This document shows positions 28,345-36,243 of a stretch of DNA of 64,000 nucleotides, in pieces. A model generated the notes under the pieces. That model was not told the origin of the DNA, made no database searches, and saw only the letters and a list, made by a program, of their open reading frames with translations. The stretch lies in assembly GCA_910575555.1 (NCBI GenBank), contig CAJTFX010000005.1, forward strand, positions 186,001 to 250,000, written 5' to 3'. This DNA comes from Lachnospiraceae bacterium. GTDB lineage: Bacteria > Bacillota > Clostridia > Lachnospirales > Lachnospiraceae. The translations under genes and the position numbers were made by a program. How positions within the stretch are numbered: the first letter of the stretch is position 1; each line of letters starts with the position of its first letter.

Positions 28345-29976
28345 GTTTCTGCTTTTTGAAATCTGTTTTGTTTGTCTGTCTGCATTTTCCCTTTGATAAT
28401 TCCGTAACCGTTTGGATATGCTTTCTTCCTTCTTTTGTACTTTTTCCCCGTATTGTTCTTCCCATTTATCCACCTTGTCCCGATATTCGGCATTAGCAGT
28501 TTTAGAGACAGAAAAGACTTTGTAGAAATCATGCACCGTCTGGAATCCATATCGCTTGACTATCCCCGACAAACCAATTTTGAGAAGGTCTATTTCCTCA
28601 TTTTTGCGCTCAATCCTGCTTTGCAGTTCCCCCTTCTTTGTCAATTTCGCAAATCCTTTCAGGCTGTCACGCTCCAGTTCCAACTCATTGCGTTCCCTCT
28701 CCGCATCAAAGATAATTCCGTTTTGGCGGTTTAATTCCTTATAAATTTTCAGCAGCTTTGGATATGCGGTGGCTTCAGCGGACATAACAGGCTTTGGTGG
28801 AATTTTAGGTTTTTCCTGTTCTGTTGTCTGTGTTTTTGCCTGCAACTCCTGTTTCTGTGATGATGGATTAGCAGTCGGTTCTTTATGAGTGATTTTTTCC
28901 TGCATTGGTATTTTATCAGTCTGCGGTATTACTTGTGTCGTTCTTCTCTCGTTTGGCTCTGCAACCGGCTGTATCGTTTCTTTCTCAAATAACTTTGCTG
29001 ACAGTTCCCTTGCCTTATCCAATACTTTAGAAATCAGCAATGCCAACGCCGTAACAGCGGTCATAATAATACTTCCAAGACGTTCCGGCTGGCTGCCGAA
29101 TATATCAACCGATTCTCTGATGCGGTCAGTGATATATTTTTTCTTTATCTGTCGTATCTCTGTTTCGGGAACGCCGCTGACAATTGCCCTGTCAACTTCC
29201 CTGTTCCAACGCATACGCATTTCGTTATCGGTCTGTATCTGTTCCGCTTTCGGGTTGTTTTTCCCTATCTTCTTGGTGGCAAGATACAATCCGCTGCTGT
29301 CGAACACATGAAGTTTTTCTTTGTCGTCTTTTACAAGAAGATTGATAAGGTCGGTATAGAAATGCTTTATCTCGTCAACAAAATTTTCCTGCTTGAACAG
29401 CTTACTCTTGGCGGTAAAAAGACTTCGCTCATAGACTTCTCCTTTCTTCACGATTTTACAGCCTTTGCGGACATTTCCGTTTTCGCCGAGTATCTCTTTC
29501 TTGGTTCGGACATGTCTCCCGTTTTCGTCATAGAACATATTGCGTGTCGCGGTTTTTTCTATGGGTTCGGGCAACAGTTCCCGTTCAGAAAAAATAAGAT
29601 GGATATGGTAATTTGTCTTTCGTTTGTTATGGTGCAGTGCTGATACGCACTCCACGCCATATTTTTCTTTGAAGCGATCTGTAAAAAGCTGCAACAGCTT
29701 GTTTGGCTCATAAAGATTAGGGAATGATTCGGGCAGGGCAATGATAAATTCCCTCGCCTCAATGCACATTCCCTCTGTGCCGCTTTTTTCAAATTCCTGC
29801 CGGTTGCATTTCGCAAGCTCCGTCCAATAGCGGCGGTCTGTCGTTTCATAGACCGCATACAGGTTTTCCTGTTTCGCATGGCTGGATATATAAGTGATCC
29901 TGCCCCTGACATCGGACAGTTTGCTCATGCGGATGAATGAATGTCTTTGTATTGTGCTTTGTCCTCCCTCCTGCAA
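28330..29976 (-). CDS. MobA/MobL-type relaxase (mobilization protein)
   Basis: A protein of up to 548 residues. The N-terminal part (about 1-230) is a relaxase: a Tyr-rich opening (RITYISSHAKQENLYAVYET) and the metal-binding HxH in NYHIHLIFSER at about 120. The C-terminal half is charged and coiled-coil-rich (FDAERERNELELERDSLK, ELQSRIERKNEEIDLL), with a hydrophobic segment near 300-325. It should nick oriT and pilot the DNA in conjugative transfer. The start is uncertain: the TTG at 29976 overlaps a GGAGGGAGG, while ATG 29928 is about 30 bp after that site. Confidence 0.8.
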   Translation of the reverse strand: MQEGGQSTIQRHSFIRMSKLSDVRGRITYISSHAKQENLYAVYETTDRRYWTELAKCNRQEFEKSGTEGMCIEAREFIIALPESFPNLYEPNKLLQLFTDRFKEKYGVECVSALHHNKRKTNYHIHLIFSERELLPEPIEKTATRNMFYDENGRHVRTKKEILGENGNVRKGCKIVKKGEVYERSLFTAKSKLFKQENFVDEIKHFYTDLINLLVKDDKEKLHVFDSSGLYLATKKIGKNNPKAEQIQTDNEMRMRWNREVDRAIVSGVPETEIRQIKKKYITDRIRESVDIFGSQPERLGSIIMTAVTALALLISKVLDKARELSAKLFEKETIQPVAEPNERRTTQVIPQTDKIPMQEKITHKEPTANPSSQKQELQAKTQTTEQEKPKIPPKPVMSAEATAYPKLLKIYKELNRQNGIIFDAERERNELELERDSLKGFAKLTKKGELQSRIERKNEEIDLLKIGLSGIVKRYGFQTVHDFYKVFSVSKTANAEYRDKVDKWEEQYGEKVQKKEESISKRLRNYQRENADRQTKQISKSRNRGAR

Positions 29977-30060
29977 ATGGCAGTATCAGATCGGAGTAAG
30001 CGGAGGTATGGCGGAACAGATTGTGAGTGGGCGACATAGGCGGTATGTTTACAAACACAT

Positions 30061-30182
30061 CCGCCTTGTGGCGGTCAATTCAAATGCGTCAGCATTTGTA
30101 ATTCACGCTTGCGTGAATTTGCTCCACGCAGGGGCGAAATCCCCATTGCATAAACGAAGTTTGTGCAATGGGTGTATTTCGC
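30061..30182. repeat. Cluster of four hairpins upstream of the relaxase (oriT candidate)
   Basis: Consecutive perfect palindromes are seen: CCGCC-TTGT-GGCGG (30061-30074), CAAATGC-GTCA-GCATTTG (30081-30098), AATTCACGC-TT-GCGTGAATT (30100-30119), and a nested pair CCCATTGCA/TGCAATGGG (30142-30150, 30164-30172) inside GCGAAAT/ATTTCGC (30134-30140, 30176-30182). The location just ahead of the relaxase gene is where an origin of transfer is expected. Confidence 0.55.
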
Positions 30183-30257
30183 TCTCAAACGCCGAGGGCT
30201 TTAAGAGAAAGGAATTTCCCCTATAGGCACTCGAATTATGCCTGCAAAACGGTTGTC

Positions 30258-30426
30258 ATGATAGCAAAAAATGATGGCACTTTTCCATTTGTGATGGCAA
30301 AAAACGCTATCACTTCGCCTAAAATGATGCCGCTATGATAGCAAAAAGTGATGATACTTATGATAGTAAAAACTGCCATCATGCTATCAAAAAGTGCTGC
30401 CACATATGATAATAAAAGTGCCGGTT
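30258..30426. repeat. Iteron-like repeat array (ATGATAGCAAAAAGTG type)
   Basis: About six imperfect copies of ATGATAGCAAAAAGTG begin near 30258, 30291, 30335, 30360, 30381 and 30405, at spacings of roughly 21-44 bp. The second copy is itself an inverted repeat (GTGATGGC ... GCTATCAC). A minus-strand frame of 68 codons runs through the array but looks non-coding. Such arrays typically bind an initiator or accessory protein. Confidence 0.55.
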
Positions 30427-30442
30427 CTGAAATTTCTTTCAA

Positions 30443-30600
30443 CTGAAAATGGAGAAAGTCAGTTGAACTTTTACAGTCACTTTATGCTGCATTAGAAACA
30501 TCGTTAAAACATCAGTTGACTTTTCTAACTGAAAATACAGAAATCAGTCGATTTTTTAAGTCCGTTTTTGCCATATGGACTTATTTTTTCAACCCACTTT
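30443..30600. repeat. Further inverted repeats in the element's non-coding region
   Basis: TTCAACTGA and TCAGTTGAA flank a short loop at about 30440-30466, and related TCAGTTGAC and AACTGAAAA blocks recur to 30545. No convincing ORF is present. Together with the preceding arrays this makes 29977-30724 non-coding but highly structured. Confidence 0.4.
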
Positions 30601-30624
30601 CTGCCCATTCCCGCAAATTTCCGC

Positions 30625-30653
30625 TTGTACCGGAAGGAAGCACATGATATAAT
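30625..30653 (+). promoter_or_regulatory. Sigma-A-like promoter for a possible small RNA
   Basis: TTGTAC (30625-30630) and TATAAT (30648-30653) are 17 bp apart. No ORF follows on this strand; a terminator-like hairpin lies about 50 bp beyond the predicted start. Confidence 0.55.
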
Positions 30654-30659
30654 CTATTT

Positions 30660-30726
30660 GCGTGTAGGTATATCATGGCTTCGGTCTGATACATACCTGA
30701 GGCGGTTTCGTAAGAAGCCGCCTTTT
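30660..30726 (+). ncRNA. Candidate small RNA of about 67 nt
   Basis: Between the promoter at 30625-30653 and a terminator-like hairpin (AGGCGG 30700-30705, CCGCCT 30718-30723, then TTTT) there is a short transcript unit. It has a first stem AGGTAT (30666-30671) / ATACCT (30693-30698). It runs convergent to the excisionase gene and its 3' end touches that gene's stop codon, so it could act in cis on that message. No family is recognised. Confidence 0.4.
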
Positions 30727-30955
30727 ATACTGCTGATTTTCTTGTTACCGCTTTTACATCGCCCTTATCCCGCAGGTTCTTTCCCTCGTTCACTTCCATG
30801 AACTTTTCCAAAATATCGCTTTTGATAAGTACCTTTCGCCCGACTTTTAAGACCGGCAGCTTTCCCCATTCCACAAGGTTTCTCATGGTATTCCTGCCGA
30901 TTCCCGTATACTCGGATGCTTCCTCGATTGTCATTGCAATCTTCGTTTCTGTCAT
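30725..30955 (-). CDS. Excisionase-family helix-turn-helix protein
   Basis: A 76-residue MerR-type HTH protein: MTIEEASEYTGIGRNTMRNL is the recognition helix region, followed by a wing (GKLPVLKVGRKVLIKSDILEKFM). This is the excisionase/HTH_17 layout found beside tyrosine integrases, where it directs excision. ATG 30955 follows GGAGGG by 8 bp. It is divergent from the repressor gene and has its own strong promoter. Confidence 0.85.
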   Translation of the reverse strand: MTETKIAMTIEEASEYTGIGRNTMRNLVEWGKLPVLKVGRKVLIKSDILEKFMEVNEGKNLRDKGDVKAVTRKSAV

Positions 30956-30972
30956 CAACTTCCCTCCTTTTG

Positions 30973-31099
30973 AATTGCATTACGCAATTTTGTGTGTACT
31001 GATACTATACTGCTTTTATATTCCCTTGTCAAGCGTTATGATAATACGAAAATTGTTTTTAAGTTGCATATTGCATTATTGCTTTTTGTATGCTATAGT
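30973..31099. promoter_or_regulatory. Divergent promoter-operator region of excisionase and repressor
   Basis: Leftward: TTGACA (31027-31032) and TATAGT (31004-31009), 17-bp spacing, for the excisionase gene. Rightward: TTGCAT (31071-31076) and TATAGT (31094-31099), 17 bp, for the repressor. AATTGC-N5-GCAATT (30973-30989) lies downstream of the leftward -10, and TTGCAT/ATTGCAT repeats (31064-31076) overlap the rightward -35. These are likely operators of the adjacent Xre protein. Confidence 0.65.
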
Positions 31100-31130
31100 A
31101 TAAACATACCGACAAAGGAGGCGTATCAAC

Positions 31131-31760
31131 ATGAAAGACAAAGAATTGCGCAGGCTGATCGGTAGCAGGGCAAAGCAGCGGAGGGTGGAGTTGGGACTGA
31201 ACCAGCCTTATGTCGCAGAGAAGATGGGGGTAGCCACTTCCACAATCGTGCGCTACGAGGCAGGGACAATCGACAACACAAAGAAGCTGGTCTTGGAAGG
31301 TCTGTCAGAAGCACTTCATGTATCTGTGGAGTGGTTAAAAGGGGAAACAGAAGAATACGAAACAAACATTACGGATAAAAGGGAATTATTCATTCGTGAT
31401 GTGATGTCCTCCATTCTCGCAAAGCTGCCGTTTGACATGGAACAGGCAGAGTCGGACTTTACAAAGGATTTACTGCTGCTGATGTTGAGGGAGTATGAAC
31501 TGTTCGTGGATTCTTTCCGGTTTGCCTGTAAGAATTTCAAGGACAATGCGGAAAATGCCGCACTCGCCCGGACAATGGGGTTTGAATCGAATAAGGAATA
31601 TAACGAGATTATGTTCCTTCGGGAAATCACCCACACCGTAAACATGTTTAATGATATGGGCGATATTGTGAGGATCTATTCCAAAAATCCTGAAACAGCC
31701 ACCGTAAGGCTTGCAAATCTTCTTTCTATGGTATCGGGGGAAGAATCCGAATCGGTATAG
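31131..31760 (+). CDS. Xre-family transcriptional repressor
   Basis: A 209-residue regulator. Residues about 5-65 form an HTH_3 domain (RAKQRRVELGLNQPYVAEKMG, with VATSTIVRYEAGTIDNT as the recognition region). The C-terminal helical part (about 80-205) has no recognised motif and may dimerise. AAAGGAGG precedes the ATG. The position divergent from the excisionase gene and next to the integrase fits control of the excision genes. Confidence 0.85.
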   Translation: MKDKELRRLIGSRAKQRRVELGLNQPYVAEKMGVATSTIVRYEAGTIDNTKKLVLEGLSEALHVSVEWLKGETEEYETNITDKRELFIRDVMSSILAKLPFDMEQAESDFTKDLLLLMLREYELFVDSFRFACKNFKDNAENAALARTMGFESNKEYNEIMFLREITHTVNMFNDMGDIVRIYSKNPETATVRLANLLSMVSGEESESV

Positions 31761-31844
31761 TAAAGCAATCGGAGTCATGATATACTTACACGCAGAAAGC
31801 ATTTCATCAGTTCCGATTGCCCGTTATCGAAAGGAGAACGGATT

Positions 31845-33143
31845 ATGGCAAAAGGTTCTGTAAGAAAAAAAGGAAAGAAATGGTACTACCGCTTCTATGT
31901 GGAGGACGCAAGCGGCAACTTGGTACAGAAAGAGTTTACGGGTACGGAAAGCAAGAGCGAGACGGAAAAGCTGTTACGGCAGGCAATGGAGGATTACGAG
32001 GAAAAGAAATTCATTGCAAAGGCTGACAACATCACGCTTGGGGAACTGCTCGATATTTGGGCGGAGGAAGAATTGAAAGTCGGCACGCTTAGCAACGGTA
32101 CGGTGGAAAATTATCTCGGTGCGATACGGTGCATTAAGAAACACCCTGTTGCTGACCGTAGATTAAAAACCGTAACAGCGGAGCATTTGCAGACATTCCT
32201 TGACCTGCTTACTTTCGGAGGGACTTATCCAGACGGAAAAGTCAAAAAAGGATTGAGCAAAGACTATATCCACTCTTTCTCAGCGGTTTTACAGCAGTCG
32301 TTCCGTTTTGCGGTATTCCCAAAACAACTGATTACGTTCAATCCAATGCAGTACATCAAGCTGAAACGAAAGGCAGAGGAAGTGGATTTGTTTTCAGAGG
32401 AAGATATGGGACAGTCAGGCACGCAGCCTATTTCCCATGATGACTATGAGAAACTTATCGCTTATCTTGAAAAGAAAAATGTCTCTGCAGTTCTGCCGAT
32501 ACAGATAGCCTACTATGCAGGGCTTAGGATCGGCGAGGTATGCGGGCTGACTTGGCAGGACATCAACCTTGAGGAACAGTATCTTACGGTAAAGCGGAGC
32601 GTCCGCTATGACGGTGCAAAGCACAAAACGATTATCGGACCGACTAAACGTAAGAAAGTGCGGACGGTAGATTTTGGGGACACACTTACCGCCATACTGA
32701 GAAAAGCAAGGAAAGAACAGCTTAAAAATCTGATGCAGTACGGGGAACTGTACCACCGCAACTACTACAAGGAAGTGCAGGATAAAAACAGGGTTTACTA
32801 TGAGTATTACAACTTGGAGAGCACGCAGGACATTCCGGCGGATTACAACGAGATTTCATTTGTATGTTTAAGACCGGACGGCTGCCTTGAAACACCGAGT
32901 ACATTGAGTATCGTCTGCCGGACACTGGCAAAGAAACTGGACGGGTTTGAGGGCTTTCACTTCCACCAGCTCCGCCATACTTATACAAGCAATCTGCTGT
33001 CAAACGGCGCAGCGCCGAAGGACGTGCAGGAACTCTTGGGACACTCTGACGTAAGTACCACAATGAATGTGTATGCCCATGCCACAAGGGAAGCAAAGCG
33101 GACTTCCGCAAGGCTCTTAGATAAAGTGGCAGGCAACGATTAA
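31845..33143 (+). CDS. int: Site-specific tyrosine recombinase (integrase)
   Basis: A 432-residue phage-type integrase. The N-terminal arm-binding domain (about 1-60, GSVRKKGKKWYYRFYVEDA) is followed by a SAM-like core-binding domain (about 65-180) and the catalytic domain. The catalytic residues are seen as the Arg in GLRIGEVCGLTW, HQLRHTYTSNLL, the His in LLGHSDVSTTMNVYAH and its Tyr. It integrates and excises the element, and its 3' end lies about 95 bp from the right core repeat. AAAGGAG precedes the ATG. Confidence 0.95.
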   Translation: MAKGSVRKKGKKWYYRFYVEDASGNLVQKEFTGTESKSETEKLLRQAMEDYEEKKFIAKADNITLGELLDIWAEEELKVGTLSNGTVENYLGAIRCIKKHPVADRRLKTVTAEHLQTFLDLLTFGGTYPDGKVKKGLSKDYIHSFSAVLQQSFRFAVFPKQLITFNPMQYIKLKRKAEEVDLFSEEDMGQSGTQPISHDDYEKLIAYLEKKNVSAVLPIQIAYYAGLRIGEVCGLTWQDINLEEQYLTVKRSVRYDGAKHKTIIGPTKRKKVRTVDFGDTLTAILRKARKEQLKNLMQYGELYHRNYYKEVQDKNRVYYEYYNLESTQDIPADYNEISFVCLRPDGCLETPSTLSIVCRTLAKKLDGFEGFHFHQLRHTYTSNLLSNGAAPKDVQELLGHSDVSTTMNVYAHATREAKRTSARLLDKVAGND

Positions 33144-33605
33144 GTACATTTCACAAAAACTTTCCCTTGTAAAATACCCATAAGGGCAAAAACAAGGGAA
33201 AATACATATCAATTCACTATATAAGGCTCTAAAAGCCTTGAAAAATAAGGAAAGTTCAAGAAATTCATCTGCAAATCCCGATTTGGAGAATATAAAATAG
33301 TACTTTTTCGGGTAAGAAAACAATGTTCCCCGTTCCACTAAGGTTTTTAAAACATCTGTACCGACTTTTTCATTTTTCCATTTGCATTCTCCCAGAAGGA
33401 GCTGTTTGCCTGAAAGGGCCGCAATATCGATTTCCTCCTGGCGTTTTTTTGCCGGATTAGAACCCCACCACCGGCCCAGCGTTCCGAAAGGAAAGGGAAG
33501 GATGGGATAGATATCCGGGCGGTAGAGATATTGCCGGCAGATATCTTCAAAAATGCTGCCCATAAAATCATTAAACTGAGGTTTTAATGGCTGCTCTGAG
33601 CAGAA
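33117..33605 (-). pseudogene. Remnant of an AAA ATPase/DUF234 gene, 3' end altered by the element
   Basis: The open frame reads KPQFNDFMGSIFEDICRQYL, then GRWWGSNPAKKRQEEIDIAA, LLLGECKWKNEKV and KYYFIFSKSGF. This is the DUF234 domain that ends archaeal-type ATPases; EID...GECKWK resembles a PD-(D/E)XK core. The ATPase N-terminus is absent, with a stop at 33606-33608, so the gene is decayed. At 33244 the frame crosses the right core repeat and runs into element DNA to a stop at 33117. Without the element it would end FFKG-stop. Confidence 0.7.
33158..33244. other. Candidate right attachment end with arm-type repeats
   Basis: AACTTTCCCTTGT (33158-33170), AAGGGCAAA (33182-33190) and AAGGGAAAA (33194-33202) lie between the integrase stop and the core CCTTGAAAA (33236-33244). 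The motifs mirror those at the left end. Confidence 0.5.
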
Positions 33606-33712
33606 TCAGAGTGCCTTATGGATTTACACAGTATTATTCTGCAAAAAAATGTACAATCGGTAAAATTTGTACAAAAATTACCAGAACAAATCGCAAAGAT
33701 TATACAAAATGA

Positions 33713-33741
33713 TTGAGTTAATTATTTAACAATGTTATACT
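33713..33741 (+). promoter_or_regulatory. Sigma-A promoter with candidate Rex operator for the hydrogenase operon
   Basis: TTGAGT (33713-33718) and TATACT (33736-33741) are 17 bp apart. The spacer contains GAGTTAA-TTAT-TTAACAA (33715-33732), which matches 12 of 14 specified positions of the clostridial Rex site TTGTTAA-N4-TTAACAA. Rex senses NADH/NAD+ and represses fermentative and hydrogenase genes, which fits the operon downstream. Confidence 0.55.
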
Positions 33742-33796
33742 GTGGGGGTAAGCGACAAGTAAGCGTTCGGAATATGCGAAACAAGGAGGAGAAGGA

Positions 33797-34306
33797 TTGG
33801 AAACAAAGGATCAAAAGATACTGGATGAGATTTTAAAATCTCACAGTTATGACCAGACGGCAGTCATCGGAATTATGCAGGAGATCCAGAAGGTATACCG
33901 TTATCTGCCGGAGGAAATGCTTTGCTATATTGCGAAAAAGCTGCATTTAAGCGAAGCGAAAGTATATGGGGTAGCCACATTCTATGAGAATTTTTCTTTG
34001 GAGCCTAAGGGAAAATACGTTATCAAAATCTGTGACGGCACAGCCTGTCATGTGCGTCAGTCCACAGCGATTCTGAATGAAATCCGCGGAATTTTGGGAG
34101 TGACGGAGGCAAAGCCCACTACAGAGGATATGATGTTCACCGTTGAGACAGTGTCCTGCCTGGGCGCCTGCGGGCTTGCTCCGGTCTGCACCGTCAATGA
34201 CGTGGTGCATCCTGCCATGACGCCGGAAAAGGCCAGGGAATTGATCAGGGAATTGCAGGAAAACGCAGACAAAGACGCAGGAGAGGAGGCCGCAGATGAG
34301 AATTAA
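33797..34306 (+). CDS. hydC: NuoE-like [2Fe-2S] subunit of electron-bifurcating hydrogenase
   Basis: A 169-residue thioredoxin-like ferredoxin. The four cluster cysteines are in CDGTACHV and CLGACGLAP. In the trimeric hydrogenase HydABC this small subunit works with the flavoprotein HydB. The start is TTG, with AAGGAGGAG about 6 bp upstream and no better ATG. The C-terminal tail is acidic (DKDAGEEAADEN). It opens a three-gene operon, 36 bp before hydB. Confidence 0.88.
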   Translation: METKDQKILDEILKSHSYDQTAVIGIMQEIQKVYRYLPEEMLCYIAKKLHLSEAKVYGVATFYENFSLEPKGKYVIKICDGTACHVRQSTAILNEIRGILGVTEAKPTTEDMMFTVETVSCLGACGLAPVCTVNDVVHPAMTPEKARELIRELQENADKDAGEEAADEN

Positions 34307-34342
34307 CAGAAAGAATGGAACGGGCCCCAAAGGAGGTTGCAG

Positions 34343-36232
34343 ATGAGAATTAATACAAGAGAAGAATTAGAAGCCAGAAGAAAAGAATATGCAGCGTCCT
34401 TAAAGACCCAGAAAAAACAGATTTTAATCTGTGCCGGCACAGGCTGCGTGGCGGGAGGTTCTTTGAATATCTATGCAAAAATGCAGGAGATTCTCATAAA
34501 ACGGGGCATTAAATGCGCTCTGGTACTGGAAAAGGAGCCTCACGGCGACAGCGTAGGCTTAAAAAAGTCCGGCTGCCATGGGTTCTGTGAAATGGGCCCT
34601 CTGCTTCGGATTGAACCGTCAGGTCTTTTGTATATTAAGGTAAAGACGGAGGACTGTGAGGAAATTATAGAAGAAAGTATTGTAAATGATCGGGTGATTG
34701 ACCGTCTGGTTTACCATGACCCTCAGGGAAAACCTTATGAGAAACAGGAAGAGATTCCCTTTTACAAGCAGCAGACCCGTGTGGCATTGGAGGACTGCGG
34801 ACGGATCAATGCAGAGTCCATTAAGGAATACATAGCGGTAGGCGGCTATCAGGCAGTGGCAAAGGCATTGTTTGACATGACGCCCCAGCAGCTTGTGGAT
34901 GAGGTGTCCAAAGCATCTTTAAGGGGCCGGGGCGGCGGCGGATTCCCCACCGGCCGGAAGTGGTCTCAGGTGCTTGCCCAGAAGGAAGAAGTAAAATATG
35001 TGGTCTGCAACGGCGACGAAGGCGACCCGGGGGCATTTATGGACCGGAGCATGATGGAAGGCGATCCTCACCGGGTCATTGAAGGCATGCTGATTGCCGG
35101 AATTGCAACCGGAGCCCATTATGGTTATATTTACGTGCGGGCCGAGTATCCCCTGGCAGTGGAACGGCTGCAGACAGCCATCAGCAAAGCGGAAGAGAAG
35201 GGGCTTTTGGGCAAAAATATCCTGAATTCGGGCTTTGACTTCGAATTAAAAATCAGCCAGGGAGCCGGCGCATTTGTCTGCGGAGAAGGCTCTGCCCTGA
35301 CGGCATCTATTGAAGGAAACCGGGGCATGCCCAGGGTGAAGCCGCCCCGTACGGTGGAAAAAGGGCTGTTTGAGAAGCCCACTGTTTTGAATAATGTGGA
35401 AACCTACTGCAATGTTCCGCCCATTATCAGCAAAGGGGCGGAGTGGTATCAGACCATCGGCCCCAAAAACAATCACGGCACCAAGGCATTTGCCTTAACG
35501 GGAAATGTGATGAATACCGGATTGATTGAAGTGCCGATGGGGACTACTCTTCGGGAAGTTATTTTTGATATCGGCGGCGGCGTCAAGGGCGGCGCATTCA
35601 AAGCGGTGCAAATCGGCGGGCCTTCCGGCGGGTGCCTCTGCATCAACCCCACGGAAGACCATCTGGATCTGCATCTGGATTTTGATTCCCTGAAAAAAGT
35701 GGGGGCCATGATTGGAAGCGGCGGCCTGGTGGTGATGAACGACAAGAGCTGTATGGTGGAAGTGGCCAGGTTTTTCATGAATTTTACTCAGAATGAGTCC
35801 TGCGGCAAATGTATTCCCTGCAGAGAGGGCACCAAACGGATGTTGGAGCTGTTAAATGATATCTGCGAGGGCAGAGGGACCATGAACCACATCACGCTGT
35901 TGGAGGAACTGGCAGAAACCATTTCCGCTACGGCTCTCTGCGGTCTGGGCAAAACGGCGGCTTCTCCGGTGGTGAGCACCATGAAATATTTCCGGGAAGA
36001 ATATCTGGCCCATGTGGTGGATAAAAAATGTCCTGCCGGGCAGTGCAAAGCGCTGGTATCCCTTCAAATCGATCCGAAATTGTGCAAAGGCTGCAGCAAA
36101 TGCGCCAGGCTTTGTCCGGTGGGAGCCATTTCCGGTGAAGTCAAGAAGCCCTTTACCATTGATACGTCGAAGTGCATAAAGTGCGGAGCCTGCAAAGAAG
36201 GCTGCAGTTTCCACGCAGTAAAAGAAGTGTAG
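34343..36232 (+). CDS. hydB: NuoF-like flavoprotein subunit of electron-bifurcating hydrogenase
   Basis: A 629-residue fusion. The N-terminal thioredoxin-like [2Fe-2S] domain (about 25-115) has CAGTGC and CHGFCEMGP. The NuoF core has RGRGGGGFPTGRKW (FMN/NADH), GDEGDPGAFMDR, GAGAFVCGEGSAL and a [4Fe-4S] site ESCGKCIPCREGTKRM. Two C-terminal ferredoxin clusters follow: CKGCSKCARLCPVGAI and CIKCGACKEGC. This is the NADH-oxidising subunit of HydABC. ATG 34343 follows AAAGGAGG by 7 bp; a TTG 6 bp upstream is less suitable. It is 11 bp before hydA. Confidence 0.92.
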   Translation: MRINTREELEARRKEYAASLKTQKKQILICAGTGCVAGGSLNIYAKMQEILIKRGIKCALVLEKEPHGDSVGLKKSGCHGFCEMGPLLRIEPSGLLYIKVKTEDCEEIIEESIVNDRVIDRLVYHDPQGKPYEKQEEIPFYKQQTRVALEDCGRINAESIKEYIAVGGYQAVAKALFDMTPQQLVDEVSKASLRGRGGGGFPTGRKWSQVLAQKEEVKYVVCNGDEGDPGAFMDRSMMEGDPHRVIEGMLIAGIATGAHYGYIYVRAEYPLAVERLQTAISKAEEKGLLGKNILNSGFDFELKISQGAGAFVCGEGSALTASIEGNRGMPRVKPPRTVEKGLFEKPTVLNNVETYCNVPPIISKGAEWYQTIGPKNNHGTKAFALTGNVMNTGLIEVPMGTTLREVIFDIGGGVKGGAFKAVQIGGPSGGCLCINPTEDHLDLHLDFDSLKKVGAMIGSGGLVVMNDKSCMVEVARFFMNFTQNESCGKCIPCREGTKRMLELLNDICEGRGTMNHITLLEELAETISATALCGLGKTAASPVVSTMKYFREEYLAHVVDKKCPAGQCKALVSLQIDPKLCKGCSKCARLCPVGAISGEVKKPFTIDTSKCIKCGACKEGCSFHAVKEV

Positions 36233-36243
36233 GAGGTCTGGAT

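Larger units (their letters stand above)
19548..33244. mobile_element. Integrative mobilizable element carrying a pst-pho phosphate operon
   Basis: The segment contains a tyrosine integrase, excisionase-type HTH protein, Xre repressor, MobA/MobL-like relaxase, hairpin-rich non-coding DNA and a phosphate operon. No type IV secretion genes are seen, so it should need a helper for transfer. Candidate core repeats CCTTGAAAA occur at 19548-19556 and 33236-33244. Inside each end lie TTTCCCTT/AAGGGAAA motifs, as expected of integrase arm sites. Joining the outer flanks at the core gives a reading frame for the ATPase remnant that stops two codons after the core. The ends are inferred; the gene set is clear. 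Confidence 0.7.

Noticed and set aside
30258-30426. Possible CRISPR array in the mobile element
   Set aside because: Unit sequences are imperfect, spacing is uneven (21-44 bp) and there are no cas genes.
30236-30442. 68-codon minus-strand frame through the iteron array
   Set aside because: The reading frame is created by the repeats themselves; its hydrophobic residues come from the AT-rich units and no ribosome site precedes it.
33144-33796. tRNA gene as integration target
   Set aside because: No cloverleaf could be drawn near either core repeat; the target is the ATPase remnant.
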